Shown here one piece after another: positions 18,445 to 27,767 of a stretch of DNA of 64,000 bases. The position numbers and the translations under genes are program-made. Numbering within the stretch: the first letter of the stretch is position 1; every line of letters begins with the position of its first letter. The stretch lies in assembly GCA_902630715.1 (NCBI GenBank), contig CACOVO010000004.1, forward strand, positions 1 to 64,000. Direction: 5' to 3'. Under the pieces are notes generated by a model. It saw nothing but the letters and a program-made list of their open reading frames with translations, ran no database searches and was not told the origin of the DNA. This DNA is from an uncultured SAR86 cluster bacterium. GTDB taxonomy: Bacteria > Pseudomonadota > Gammaproteobacteria > Magnimaribacterales > Magnimaribacteraceae.

Positions 18445-18606
18445 TAAGATTTAAATTACTTTTCAGTTCAACGTGAACCTCAAAATTCTTGCTACACTCT
18501 AAACCAAATTTACCTTAAAGGCACTATATTTTTAACTGTTTTCTTAAACCACGGTTCAGTGAATTAAATGATTTATTTTAGCTTTATGTCATGAGAAAAT
18601 TTATTA

Positions 18607-19440
18607 ATGGGAAATATACTTGATGGTAAAAAGGTCTCGCAAGAGACCGAGGAAATCTTAAAAATACGAGTAGATAAAATTAAAGCTAGGAAAGGAACCG
18701 TCCCAACTCTAGCAACAATACTTGTGGGTGATGATCCAGCTTCGGCTACATATGTAAAAATGAAAGGAAATGCCTGTGAGAGGGTTGGTATGAATTCCCT
18801 CAAAATAGAATTACCCTCTTCAACTTCCACAGAGGAACTTCTTAAGGAAATAAATAAACTTAATAATGATCCCGAGGTAAGTGGAATACTTCTCCAACAT
18901 CCCGTGCCAAATCAAATTAATGAAAGAGCTTGTTTCGATGCAATTAATGCAGAAAAAGATGTTGATGGAGTTACCTGTCTAGGCTTTGGGAATATGTCAA
19001 TGGGTGAAGAGGCATACGGATCGTGCACTCCGCAAGGTATTATGCGCCTGTTAGATCATTATAAAATTGACTTACAAGGCAAGCATGCGGTTGTTATCGG
19101 AAGAAGTCCTATACTTGGTAAACCTATGGCCATGATGCTACTCAATAAAAACGCAACAGTAACTATCTGTCATTCAAAAACTCAAAATCTTGACTCTATA
19201 GTTAAACTAGCTGATTTAGTAGTTGGAGCAGTAGGTATCCCAAAATTTATTAAATCTGATTGGATTAAAGATGAAGCAATAGTCATCGATGCCGGTTATC
19301 ACCCCGAACAGTGCGGAGACATTGACTTAGATGGTGTTATACATAGATGTGAAGCCTACACACCTGTACCTGGCGGCGTGGGCCCTATGACAATAAATAC
19401 ATTGATCCTCCAAACCGTTGAAGCTTGTGAAAGGTCGTAA
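18607..19440 (+). CDS. folD: Bifunctional methylene-THF dehydrogenase / methenyl-THF cyclohydrolase FolD
   Basis: FolD interconverts 5,10-methylene-, methenyl- and 10-formyl-tetrahydrofolate in the cytoplasm, feeding purine and formyl-Met synthesis. The 277 aa contain Tyr49 and Lys53 of the active site ([16 protein letters not shown]), [22 protein letters not shown], the NADP-binding [14 protein letters not shown] and the C-terminal [14 protein letters not shown]. No strong ribosome-binding site precedes the ATG (TTTATTA), yet the conserved start fits. A monooxygenase gene follows after 21 bases on the same strand and is likely co-transcribed. Confidence 0.97.
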   Translation: MGNILDGKKVSQETEEILKIRVDKIKARKGTVPTLATILVGDDPASATYVKMKGNACERVGMNSLKIELPSSTSTEELLKEINKLNNDPEVSGILLQHPVPNQINERACFDAINAEKDVDGVTCLGFGNMSMGEEAYGSCTPQGIMRLLDHYKIDLQGKHAVVIGRSPILGKPMAMMLLNKNATVTICHSKTQNLDSIVKLADLVVGAVGIPKFIKSDWIKDEAIVIDAGYHPEQCGDIDLDGVIHRCEAYTPVPGGVGPMTINTLILQTVEACERS

Positions 19441-19461
19441 TTAATAAAAGGAAGTATTTAC

Positions 19462-21015
19462 ATGGATAAATTTGATGTAGTTATCATTGGAAGTGGCTTC
19501 TCGGGATTAACCTGTGGGCATTTCCTCAAACAAGAAGGAATCGAGAATTTTTGTATTTTAGAAAAAAATAGTTCCTTAGGCGGTGTTTGGAGTCATGGAG
19601 GAGTTGGCTCTTATCCAGGGGCGGCATGCGATGTTCAGTCATACACTTATCTGCCTTTTCTTGATGATACGGGTTTTATTCCTTCAAAAAGATATGTTAG
19701 TCAAACAGAAATAGCTGACTATGCTGAACTATTAGCAGATCATTTTGATTTAAGAAAACACATAAAGTTTCAAAATGAGGTCTCAAAAGTTGAGTACTTA
19801 GACCTAGAGGAATGGAGAATCGAAATTTTAGATACTGTTGATGAAAAAAAAGTTAGCAGCATCCTTACAAAGCATGTGGTTTCTGCTAACGGTCCTCTCT
19901 CCTCACCAAGGATGCCTGAATTGGGGGGAATGGAAACTTTCCAAGGAGAAAGCTTTCATACTGCTAAATGGGACAAAGCCGCTAATCTTAAAGGTAAAAA
20001 TGTAGGAATCATTGGTACAGGAGCATCAGCGGCCCAAGTAATTACTTCTATTGCTGATGAAGTTGGAAAATTAACTGTTTTCCAGAGAACGCCTACATGG
20101 GCCATCGAAAGAGAAGATCAACCTACACCGCCAGACATCGTAGAAGCTTTTAAAAAAGGAGGTTATAGCGCTAAGCTGAGGCATATTGATTGGAAGGGAG
20201 AGCTGCCTCCTGATCCAAATCTTCCATTTACTTTTGAGCAACTTCACGACAAACAATGGAATTCGGCGGTATGTCAACTTCTATCTGAAAGGATCAAGAA
20301 TGACGTAAATGATCCTGAAGTAGCAAAACTCCTGATCCCTGACTACCCATTTTTTTGCAAACGTGTTCTGATAATTGATGATTACTTCACTACTTTTAAT
20401 AAAGAGAACGTAAAGCTAGTTCATGAACCTGGAGGCGTAACTGAAATTACTAAAAATGGATTAAAGGTTGCCTCAGGAACTGAATACGATCTTGAGGTTA
20501 TTATTTACGCAACCGGATTTGATGCAGGACTTATTCCCTTTCCGGTAATTGGTAAAGATAAGGTGACTCTGTCCGATAAATTTGGTGCAACGCAAGAAAA
20601 TAATTTCCAGATGATAGCTCCCGAGACTTTATGGGGTCTTCATATAAGAGATTTGCCAAATTTTTATATGATGGTCGGTCCCCAAAGTTTAAATCCAGTA
20701 ACAAATGTGACTCTTCTCTGTGAAGAGCAAGGAAAATATATAGCTAAATTAGTGGGAAAAATGAAAAAAGAAGAAAAAAAAGAAGTAGAGCCCTCGGCTA
20801 AGGCAGTTAAAGATTGGACAGAAAAATGTAATAAATCTTCGGAAGGCAAAATTTGGCTTCAATGCAATAATTGGTACATGAAAGGTACAAAAGACGATGT
20901 CAATGCAGGTAGAGAAAAATCTAAAGCAATGTGGATGGAATCACATGAATCGTATCTACAATTTTTACTGGGAGAAAAAGGTGGCAGCCAAAAAGAATTG
21001 TTAGAGTTTTCGTAA
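19462..21015 (+). CDS. Flavin-dependent monooxygenase, Baeyer-Villiger type (517 aa)
   Basis: The protein has two nucleotide-binding motifs: FAD motif GSGFSG at 10-15 and NADP motif GTGASA at 185-190. Between them is FQGESFHTAKWD at 160-171, which matches the type I Baeyer-Villiger fingerprint F-x-G-x-x-x-H-x-x-x-W with Asp instead of Pro at the end. GGVWSHGGVGSYPGAACDVQSYTY is the usual substrate-side segment. Such enzymes use NADPH and O2 to insert oxygen next to a ketone carbonyl, giving esters or lactones; some oxidise N or S atoms instead. AAAGGAAG precedes the ATG. It is followed by a second monooxygenase 62 bases later. The substrate cannot be inferred. Confidence 0.88.
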   Translation: MDKFDVVIIGSGFSGLTCGHFLKQEGIENFCILEKNSSLGGVWSHGGVGSYPGAACDVQSYTYLPFLDDTGFIPSKRYVSQTEIADYAELLADHFDLRKHIKFQNEVSKVEYLDLEEWRIEILDTVDEKKVSSILTKHVVSANGPLSSPRMPELGGMETFQGESFHTAKWDKAANLKGKNVGIIGTGASAAQVITSIADEVGKLTVFQRTPTWAIEREDQPTPPDIVEAFKKGGYSAKLRHIDWKGELPPDPNLPFTFEQLHDKQWNSAVCQLLSERIKNDVNDPEVAKLLIPDYPFFCKRVLIIDDYFTTFNKENVKLVHEPGGVTEITKNGLKVASGTEYDLEVIIYATGFDAGLIPFPVIGKDKVTLSDKFGATQENNFQMIAPETLWGLHIRDLPNFYMMVGPQSLNPVTNVTLLCEEQGKYIAKLVGKMKKEEKKEVEPSAKAVKDWTEKCNKSSEGKIWLQCNNWYMKGTKDDVNAGREKSKAMWMESHESYLQFLLGEKGGSQKELLEFS

Positions 21016-21077
21016 AAATTTTTTTCGATTAAAATACATTTCAAATCAGTCAGTAAAATAAATTTCAAGAGGAAAAG

Positions 21078-22532
21078 ATGAATAATTATGATGTTGTAAT
21101 CGTAGGAGCGGGAATATCTGGAATCGGAGCAGCGTATAACATTCAAAAATCGTGCCCGACAAAATCTTTCACTATATTTGAGGGAAGAGAGAATATTGGA
21201 GGAACTTGGGATCTCTTTAAATATCCAGGTATCAGATCTGATTCTGACATGCACACAATGGGTTTCAGATTTAAACCATGGACGGATCCAAAGACTATTG
21301 CAGATGGTCCCTCAATTCTTGAGTATTTGAATGAGGCCGCTGACGAAAATAACTTAAGAGAAAAGATACAATTCAAAACCAAAGTCAAAACAGCTCAGTG
21401 GGATAGCAATTCGGCTTGTTGGAGACTTGGTATTGAAAAAGATGAGTCAGGTGTCATTCAAGACGTTTCTTGTTCTATATTGTATCTGTGCGGAGGTTAC
21501 TATAACTACGATCAAGGATACTTGCCTGAATTCGACGGATATGAAGACTTTGAAGGAACATTGGTGCATCCTCAGAAGTGGCCAGAGGATTTGGACTATG
21601 AAAACAAAAAAGTCATAGTAATAGGAAGCGGCGCCACTGCTGTCACCATCGTTCCATCAATGGCAGACAAAGTTTCAAAAATTACCATGCTACAGCGCTC
21701 GCCTACATATTACTTCGCAGCTCCTGATGAGGATGTTATTGGCAACTTTATAAAAAGATTTACAACTGATAGGTTGGGTTATTTCTTAGTTAGGTGGAAA
21801 AATATTCTTATGCAAAGGTTTATGCTCGCAAGACTTAGAAAATATCCTCAAAAAACAAAAGAAATGCTCATAAATCTCGTCAGAAAGCAATTAAGTGATG
21901 ACTATGACGTGGATAAACATTTCACACCGCGTTATATGCCTTGGGATCAACGCCTGTGTTTCGTACCAAATGGAGATATGTTCAAAGCTATCAATAGCGG
22001 TAAAGCTGAAGTTGTAACAGATACAATAGATAGGTTTACAGAAAGAGGTATCTTGCTTGACTCAGGTAATGAAATTGAAGCAGATATTATTGTGACTGCA
22101 ACAGGCTTAAATATGCAGCTTTTAAACGGTATCGATATCTCGATTGATAACGAGAAATTAGATATATCTGAACGTATTCAATACAAAACCATGATGTTTA
22201 GTAATGTGCCAAACTTGATAGCAACTTTTGGTTACACTACGGCTTCGTGGACATTAGGAGCTGATTTAACTAGTGAGTATGCTTGTAAGCTGATAAATCT
22301 AATGGACTCGAAAGGAATGGACTACTTCTATCCAGATGCTGGTGAAGATGTAGTTGGCCAAGGTGACTTCCTAGATTTAAATTCAGGCTATATTCAAAGA
22401 GTTGCGCATAAGCTACCAAAACAAGGATCAAGAGATCCATGGATTAACACTCAAAACTATTTGAAAGACCTATTCCAGGTAAGGTTCAAAAGCATAGAAG
22501 ATTCAGACTTAAAATTTAAGAAAGCTAGTTAA
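21078..22532 (+). CDS. Flavin-dependent monooxygenase, Baeyer-Villiger type (484 aa)
   Basis: FAD motif GAGISG at 10-15, NADP motif GSGATA at 183-188, and between them a perfect Baeyer-Villiger fingerprint FEGTLVHPQKWP at 158-169. The GGTWDLFKYPGIRSDSDMHTMGFRFKPW segment at about 41-68 is typical of EtaA/MymA-like members, which oxidise ketones or thioamides. AAGAGGAAAAG precedes the ATG. It is a paralogue of the gene immediately upstream but clearly diverged, so the two probably act on different substrates. It ends one base before a convergent SDR gene. Confidence 0.9.
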   Translation: MNNYDVVIVGAGISGIGAAYNIQKSCPTKSFTIFEGRENIGGTWDLFKYPGIRSDSDMHTMGFRFKPWTDPKTIADGPSILEYLNEAADENNLREKIQFKTKVKTAQWDSNSACWRLGIEKDESGVIQDVSCSILYLCGGYYNYDQGYLPEFDGYEDFEGTLVHPQKWPEDLDYENKKVIVIGSGATAVTIVPSMADKVSKITMLQRSPTYYFAAPDEDVIGNFIKRFTTDRLGYFLVRWKNILMQRFMLARLRKYPQKTKEMLINLVRKQLSDDYDVDKHFTPRYMPWDQRLCFVPNGDMFKAINSGKAEVVTDTIDRFTERGILLDSGNEIEADIIVTATGLNMQLLNGIDISIDNEKLDISERIQYKTMMFSNVPNLIATFGYTTASWTLGADLTSEYACKLINLMDSKGMDYFYPDAGEDVVGQGDFLDLNSGYIQRVAHKLPKQGSRDPWINTQNYLKDLFQVRFKSIEDSDLKFKKAS

Positions 22533-22533
22533 T

Positions 22534-23178
22534 TTAAAGTCTTAAAAAATCTTCAAAATGATAGATTTTTTTTCCTTGATTCTTTCCTGAATTCTTAACT
22601 AGGGATTTAGCAAGATCTGAGGCTCTCACACTTCTGAACTTTGAAGCAGACCCGCGCAAAAATGGGTCGATTAATATGGGTTGAACTATTTGGCCTATTG
22701 TCTCAGCTACTCTTCTATCTTGTCTATTTCCTATCAGTAATCCAGGTCGATAAATTGCTATGGATTCAAAGTTTAATTGAGATATTTTATCTTCTATTTC
22801 ACCTTTGCATCTTAAATAGAAGTTCTTAGATTTTGGGTCGGCTCCCACAGATGTAACTATGGATAAATGAGGTACTTTCGCATCAGAAGCTACACTCGCG
22901 ATACTGAAACAATAATCAACATCAATCTTTCGAAAAGCTTCTTGTGAGCCTGCCTTTTTTATTGTTGAACCGAGGCATATGAAGGCATCAGAAACACCTT
23001 CAAATAAATTTTGGTAAGTACTCTTGTCGTCAAAATTTATATCGTGATAAGTTAAAGCTTCATGATGTGAAGGTAATTTGTTTCTGCAAATAGCATTTAC
23101 TCTTGAGTTTGATTCCAAAAGTTCATCGATCAACAAAGATCCAACCAAGCCTGTAGAGCCTGCTACCAAGCTATTCAT
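22534..23178 (-). CDS. Atypical SDR / NAD(P)-binding Rossmann protein
   Basis: The 214-aa protein begins with the nucleotide-binding motif VAGSTGLVGSLLIDELL and has FICLGSTIKKAGSQEAFRKIDVDYC, SIVTSVGADPKSKNFYLRCKGEIED and YRPGLLIGNR. This is the layout of the TIP30/HTATIP2 and YbjT-like group of atypical SDRs, which often act as quinone or sugar-nucleotide-like oxidoreductases or regulators. The YxxxK region is YLRCK. It lies 10 bases behind the acyl-CoA synthetase gene, so the two form an operon. A specific reaction cannot be assigned. Confidence 0.82.
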   Translation of the reverse strand: MNSLVAGSTGLVGSLLIDELLESNSRVNAICRNKLPSHHEALTYHDINFDDKSTYQNLFEGVSDAFICLGSTIKKAGSQEAFRKIDVDYCFSIASVASDAKVPHLSIVTSVGADPKSKNFYLRCKGEIEDKISQLNFESIAIYRPGLLIGNRQDRRVAETIGQIVQPILIDPFLRGSASKFRSVRASDLAKSLVKNSGKNQGKKIYHFEDFLRL

Positions 23179-23188
23179 TTTTGAACTA

Positions 23189-24724
23189 TTACTTCCAATA
23201 TTTATCTTTAAGTAGACGTTTATAGAGTTTACCGGTCGGGTGTCTAGGTAGCTCTTCTTGAAAATCTATTGAACGAGGACTCTTGATAGATGATATGTTA
23301 TCTTTACAAAAAGCAATAAGTTCTGCTTCTAAATCGGGTCCCGCATCACTAAAGTCAGCGGGTTGAACTACTGCTTTTACTTCTTCCCCCATCTCTTCAT
23401 TCGGTACTCCAAATACAGCCACATCAGCAACTTTCGGATGCATAACCAGAAGATCTTCTGTTTCTTTCGGATAAATATTTACACCGCCGGAGATTATCAT
23501 GAAAGATTTTCTATCAGTGAGATAAAGAAAACCCTCTTCATCTAAGTAACCTACATCGCCAAGAGAACTATAACCTTCTTTAGTCATTGCATTTTTAGTT
23601 TTTTCTTCGTCATTATGGTACTCAAAGGTCGTTGCTGTTTCTCCGCCAAAATAAACACCTCCTACTTCTCCAATAGGAAGTTCCTCACCATCATCATCCA
23701 AAATATGTAAAGAACCGAACAGAGGTCTCCCTACACTTCCCTTATGTTCAAGCCATTCTTGTGAATTAATCATAGTTATACCGTTGTACTCTGTACCGGC
23801 ATAATATTCATGAATTATCGGGCCCCACCAGTCGATCATTTGTTCTTTCACTGCAACTGGGCAAGGTGCAGCAGCATGAATTGCAACCTGGTGAGAAGAA
23901 AGGTCGTACTGAGTTCTTATAGAGGGATCAACTTTTAGAAATCTTACAAACATTGTTGGTACCCATTGAGAATGGGTTACCTTATATTTTTCTATAGATT
24001 CAAGGGCCTTTTCTTCGTCAAATTTTTCCAGAATTATCGAAGTCCCACCTGCTGCTAAAAAACCTGTATTAAAATTTAAGGGCGCAGCATGATACAAAGG
24101 CGCAGGTGATAGATAAATGCTTTCTTCTCCAGCTCCATATAATAGTAGTACTCTTGCAAGTCCAGGATCTTCATCTTCAATCTCGTAAGGCAGTGGTGTG
24201 AGAGGCAATTCCCTTTTGACTCCCTTTGGTTTTCCTGTAGTGCCGGAGGAATATAGCATTGATCCTCCTTGACACTCATCCTTAATAGATTCAACGGGCA
24301 TATTCTCGATTGCACTCTCGTAAGAATCGTATCCAGAAGTTTCCCCATCAAGCATAAACTTATGCACTCCGTCCAAAACTGAATTTAAATCCTGTGCAGT
24401 TGACTCCAAAAATTTTGATGTAATAAGTATTTTTGCCTCACAATCCTTAACAATGTATTCGACTTCGGAAGGTTGTAATCTCCAACTTATAGTTGTGTAT
24501 CTTAGGCCACTTCTCCAAGCTGCAAAAACAATAGGAAAAAATAAGTAATGATTTTCTAGCATAATTGCCACTGAATCGCCTGGTTTAAGTCCAAGAGACC
24601 TAAATAAGTGAGCTCCTTGATTAGATAGCTCATTCAACTCTCCATGAGTTATAACCTTTTCACTTCCAGCCATAATTACTGCTGGTTTTTCCGGAAATTT
24701 TTTGCCGTTTACACCTGGATGCAT
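23189..24724 (-). CDS. Acyl-CoA synthetase (AMP-forming)
   Basis: This ANL-superfamily ligase activates a carboxylic acid to acyl-CoA through an acyl-adenylate. I start it at the ATG at 24724 (511 aa), because GGGAGAAG lies right before it and MHPGVNGKKFPEKPAVI is the usual N-terminus. An upstream in-frame ATG at 24778 would add 18 unconserved residues. The AMP-binding P-loop SSGTTGKPKG is at about 159-168, followed by YYAGTEYNG, the hinge LTDRKSFMIISGGVNIYP and the catalytic Lys in HPTGKLYKR near the end. Size and motifs resemble FadD3/FadD13- or LvaE-like ligases. It is divergent from the FabY-like gene 90 bases away and upstream of an SDR. Confidence 0.93.
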   Translation of the reverse strand: MHPGVNGKKFPEKPAVIMAGSEKVITHGELNELSNQGAHLFRSLGLKPGDSVAIMLENHYLFFPIVFAAWRSGLRYTTISWRLQPSEVEYIVKDCEAKILITSKFLESTAQDLNSVLDGVHKFMLDGETSGYDSYESAIENMPVESIKDECQGGSMLYSSGTTGKPKGVKRELPLTPLPYEIEDEDPGLARVLLLYGAGEESIYLSPAPLYHAAPLNFNTGFLAAGGTSIILEKFDEEKALESIEKYKVTHSQWVPTMFVRFLKVDPSIRTQYDLSSHQVAIHAAAPCPVAVKEQMIDWWGPIIHEYYAGTEYNGITMINSQEWLEHKGSVGRPLFGSLHILDDDGEELPIGEVGGVYFGGETATTFEYHNDEEKTKNAMTKEGYSSLGDVGYLDEEGFLYLTDRKSFMIISGGVNIYPKETEDLLVMHPKVADVAVFGVPNEEMGEEVKAVVQPADFSDAGPDLEAELIAFCKDNISSIKSPRSIDFQEELPRHPTGKLYKRLLKDKYWK

Positions 24725-24814
24725 AACTTCTCCCTTGTTACATATATTTAAAAAATTTTTATGAATATTGCCATACAATGTTATTTTAAGTAAGACTATT
24801 GTTGTTTTAATGTA

Positions 24815-26557
24815 ATGAATTCGAAATCTATAGCTTTAATAACAGGTTTTGGCGGAATAAACTCAGCAGGAAGAAGTTCTTCTCACCTGTCTTACAAAAA
24901 TCTCATCTTCAAATCTCTAGATGAAAAAGAACAATTAGAAGTTCTTCAAGATCTTGCTGTTTTACAGGGGAAAATTGAACCTTTAGGAAAGACATGGGAA
25001 ACAATATCTGGAGATAACATCAATTTGAAAAGTTATCTTTTTGAAAATTCTAAAGCTATCAGAAACGACACAATGGTGCGTAAATTAGATGGTGATATTT
25101 ATGACAAAGAAGGAATTATTCTAGAGCAGATAAAAGCAAGTGCCGCGGGTCAACTCCCTAGCGGGTTTGATCCTGCAAGTCTTTATCCAGCTAGACAGCA
25201 TCCTAAAGCTCTTCAAATGACAGTATTCGGGATGGGCGATGCTTTAGGTCAGCTTGGTATTAACTGGAAAACTGTTATGGATAAAATCTCACCAGATGAA
25301 GTTGCTGTCTTCAGTGGTGCAGCTATCGGGCAGCTTGATTCATATGGTTTTGGAGGTTTGATGCAGTCTCGGATGAAAGGATCTAGAGCCAGTTCAAAAA
25401 ACTTAGCTCTTGGATTGGTAGAGATGTCTGCGGATTTTATAAACGCCTATATATTGGGAAGCGTAGGAAGAACTGGCCATAGTGTCGGTGCATGTGCAAC
25501 TTTCCTTTATAACTTGCAAATGGGAAAAGAGGCCATTGAGTCTGGATCCGCAAAAGTGGCAGTGGTAGGAGGTGCTGAAGCTCCTATCACTCCTGAAATA
25601 GTAGATGGGTTCTTTGCAATGAGTGCGCTGTCGGACGATAAGAGAATGATTGAGCTTCAAGCACAAAACAATGAAGACATATCAAAAGGACCCATTCAAA
25701 ACAAAGCCTGTCGTCCTTTTGGAAATAATGTCGGAATGGTTTTGGGTGAATCTGCTCAATTTATAATCTTAATGGAAGATTCTTTGGCACTAGATTTAGG
25801 AGCACAGATATATGGAACAGTTTCATCTGTATCCTCTCATTCTGATGGATTTAAAAGTTCAATAAGTGGGCCTGGAATAGGTAATTATATTACGGTTGCA
25901 AAATGTGTCTCCGAAGGAGAAAAAATATTAGGTTCGAAAAAGATTAAAAATAACAGTTTTGTCCATGCTCACGGAACAGGTACACCAGCAAATCGAACAA
26001 CTGAATCTCACATTCTCAACGAAGTGGCAGAGACTTTTGGTATTAAATCTTGGGCAGTGACAGGCATTAAGTCATATCTTGGGCATAGCATGGCTCCAGC
26101 ATCAGGTGATCAATTAGTGACAGCGCTCGGGACTTGGAATAAGGGAGTAATTCCAGGCATACATTCTACAGACGCAATTGCTGAAGATGTTTTTGATGAT
26201 AATTTGGATATCTTGCTAGAGGACAAACTATCTGAAGATGACTTTTACAGCGCTGTCCTACTTAACGCTAAAGGTTTCGGAGGGAATAATGCCTCGGCAA
26301 TGATTCTCTCCCCTTTAGAGTCAGAAAATCTACTTAAACAAAAATACTCTAAAAATAAGATTGCTAATTATCATTCTAAATTAAAGGATGTTCAGGTTAA
26401 GGCAAGGCAGCACAATAAACGTTGCCTCAAAGGAGACTACAACATTATTTACAAGTTTAATGAAAATGTACTGCAAGGTGAGACAGACGTAAGCATCGAT
26501 AAGTCTAAAATCAATCTTAAGAGTTTTAAAAATCCAATCAATCTCAAAAGGAAATAG
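24815..26557 (+). CDS. fabY: FabY-like beta-ketoacyl-ACP synthase
   Basis: At 580 aa this thiolase-fold enzyme is much longer than FabB/FabF (about 410 aa). The catalytic triad is Cys227 (GACATFLYNL), His386 (VHAHGTGTPANRTTES) and His424 (SYLGHSMAPAS). The start ITGFGGINSAGRSS, the segment SAAGQLPSGFDPASLYPARQHP, VFSGAAIGQLD and GFGGLMQSRMKG match my recollection of Pseudomonas aeruginosa FabY, which starts fatty-acid synthesis by condensing acetyl-CoA with malonyl-ACP. It could instead extend a special acyl chain, since it is followed after one base by an acyl-CoA dehydrogenase, a kinase and a DUF6285 gene in one operon. No good ribosome-binding site is visible (TTTTAATGTA). Confidence 0.85.
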   Translation: MNSKSIALITGFGGINSAGRSSSHLSYKNLIFKSLDEKEQLEVLQDLAVLQGKIEPLGKTWETISGDNINLKSYLFENSKAIRNDTMVRKLDGDIYDKEGIILEQIKASAAGQLPSGFDPASLYPARQHPKALQMTVFGMGDALGQLGINWKTVMDKISPDEVAVFSGAAIGQLDSYGFGGLMQSRMKGSRASSKNLALGLVEMSADFINAYILGSVGRTGHSVGACATFLYNLQMGKEAIESGSAKVAVVGGAEAPITPEIVDGFFAMSALSDDKRMIELQAQNNEDISKGPIQNKACRPFGNNVGMVLGESAQFIILMEDSLALDLGAQIYGTVSSVSSHSDGFKSSISGPGIGNYITVAKCVSEGEKILGSKKIKNNSFVHAHGTGTPANRTTESHILNEVAETFGIKSWAVTGIKSYLGHSMAPASGDQLVTALGTWNKGVIPGIHSTDAIAEDVFDDNLDILLEDKLSEDDFYSAVLLNAKGFGGNNASAMILSPLESENLLKQKYSKNKIANYHSKLKDVQVKARQHNKRCLKGDYNIIYKFNENVLQGETDVSIDKSKINLKSFKNPINLKRK

Positions 26558-26558
26558 T

Positions 26559-27767
26559 ATGAATAAAAATTGGCAAGAAGTTAGAAAAGAAGTGAAAAAA
26601 TTTGTTGAGGAAGAAGTTTACCCTGCTGAGCCCGCGCTTCAAAAAAGGGATGAAGAGTCTAAAGTGATTATGTCAGAACTAATGCAAAAGGCGAAAGATA
26701 GATCATTGTGGGCTCTAGGACATCCCAAAGATATTGGTGGTGAAGGGATGCCTTTTATGGAATATGTTTATATCAATGAAGTGGTTGGCAGATCTTCAAG
26801 TGCCATGGTGGCTCTGGGCACACACTCTCTTCAAGATTCAATAATGTTGCGAGAATATGCCTCTGAAAAATGGAGAGATAAATATTTAGAACCTCTAGTT
26901 CAAGGAGAAATCTTTCCTAGCTTTGGCATGACTGAGCCTGATGTATCTAGTTCAGATCCTACTCAGCTTGAGACATCGGCTGTTTTGGAGGGAGATGAAT
27001 GGGTAATCAATGGAAAAAAATGGTTTACAAGCGGGGCAGCAGGCGCGGCTTACACAACAGTGATGTGTAAAACAGAAGTAGATGTTCCTAGTCATGGAGC
27101 TTTTAGCATGATCATAGTGCCTACTGATAATCCCGGTTATAAAATTTTAAGAGAGACTCCTGTGCTTGGTATGCAAGGAGGGCATGGAGGTCACTATGAG
27201 GTAGCTTACGATAACGTAAGGGTTCCAAAAGAGAATTTACTAGGCCCACGAGGACAAGGTTTTATTATTGCTCAAAGAAGATTAGGTCCAGGAAGAATTT
27301 TCCACTGTATGCGTTGGCTTGGTCAGGCACAAAGAGCTTTTGACCTCATGTGTCTTAGACTACATGAAAGAGAAGCCTTCGGAAGTTCTTTAGCTGAAAA
27401 GCAGCTTATGCAGAAATTTGTTTTTGATAGTGCTTGTGAAATTCAAGCTAGTAGACAGCTTACCTTAGATGCTGCTAAAAGAATCGATCAAGGAGATGAC
27501 GCAAGGATAGAAATTGGGATGATAAAAGTAGTTGGTGCAAGCATGTTACATAATGTTATTGATAGGGCTATTCAAGTTCATGGTGCTAAGGGACTTACCG
27601 ACGATACTCCGCTGAGCCAAATGTACAGGCATGCCAGAGAAGCTAGAATTTACGACGGGCCCGACGAAGTTCATGTCCAATCAGTTGCTAGAAGAATATT
27701 AAAAAACTACCAGCACAATGGCGCAGGTTGGGATTTTGGTGAAAGAGATGCAAGTCTTGTCAATTAG
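26559..27767 (+). CDS. Acyl-CoA dehydrogenase family protein, ACAD10/11-LvaC type
   Basis: The 402-aa flavoprotein has the standard segments: FGMTEPDVSSSDPTQLETSA (FAD/substrate loop, about 122-140), WVINGKKWFTSGA, GMQGGHGGHYEVAYDNVRVP, GRIFHCMRWLGQAQRA, and QVHGAKGLTDDTPL. The position of the usual catalytic Glu in YEGT is taken by YDGPDEVH, with Asp366, as in mammalian ACAD10/ACAD11. Those enzymes and bacterial LvaC act with an APH-type kinase to convert 4-hydroxyacyl-CoAs into enoyl-CoAs through a phosphorylated intermediate. Here the kinase gene follows with no spacer (TAGATG). AAAAGGAAA precedes the ATG, inside the end of the FabY-like gene. Confidence 0.92.
   Translation: MNKNWQEVRKEVKKFVEEEVYPAEPALQKRDEESKVIMSELMQKAKDRSLWALGHPKDIGGEGMPFMEYVYINEVVGRSSSAMVALGTHSLQDSIMLREYASEKWRDKYLEPLVQGEIFPSFGMTEPDVSSSDPTQLETSAVLEGDEWVINGKKWFTSGAAGAAYTTVMCKTEVDVPSHGAFSMIIVPTDNPGYKILRETPVLGMQGGHGGHYEVAYDNVRVPKENLLGPRGQGFIIAQRRLGPGRIFHCMRWLGQAQRAFDLMCLRLHEREAFGSSLAEKQLMQKFVFDSACEIQASRQLTLDAAKRIDQGDDARIEIGMIKVVGASMLHNVIDRAIQVHGAKGLTDDTPLSQMYRHAREARIYDGPDEVHVQSVARRILKNYQHNGAGWDFGERDASLVN

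Noticed and set aside
18466..18478. GTTCA-ACG-TGAAC palindrome between folD and the second receptor as an operator
   Set aside because: Arms of only five bases in AT-rich DNA are weak, and no known regulator motif fits.
24725..24778. 18-residue N-terminal extension of the acyl-CoA synthetase
   Set aside because: The inner ATG has a clear GGGAGAAG site and a family-like start; the extension does not.
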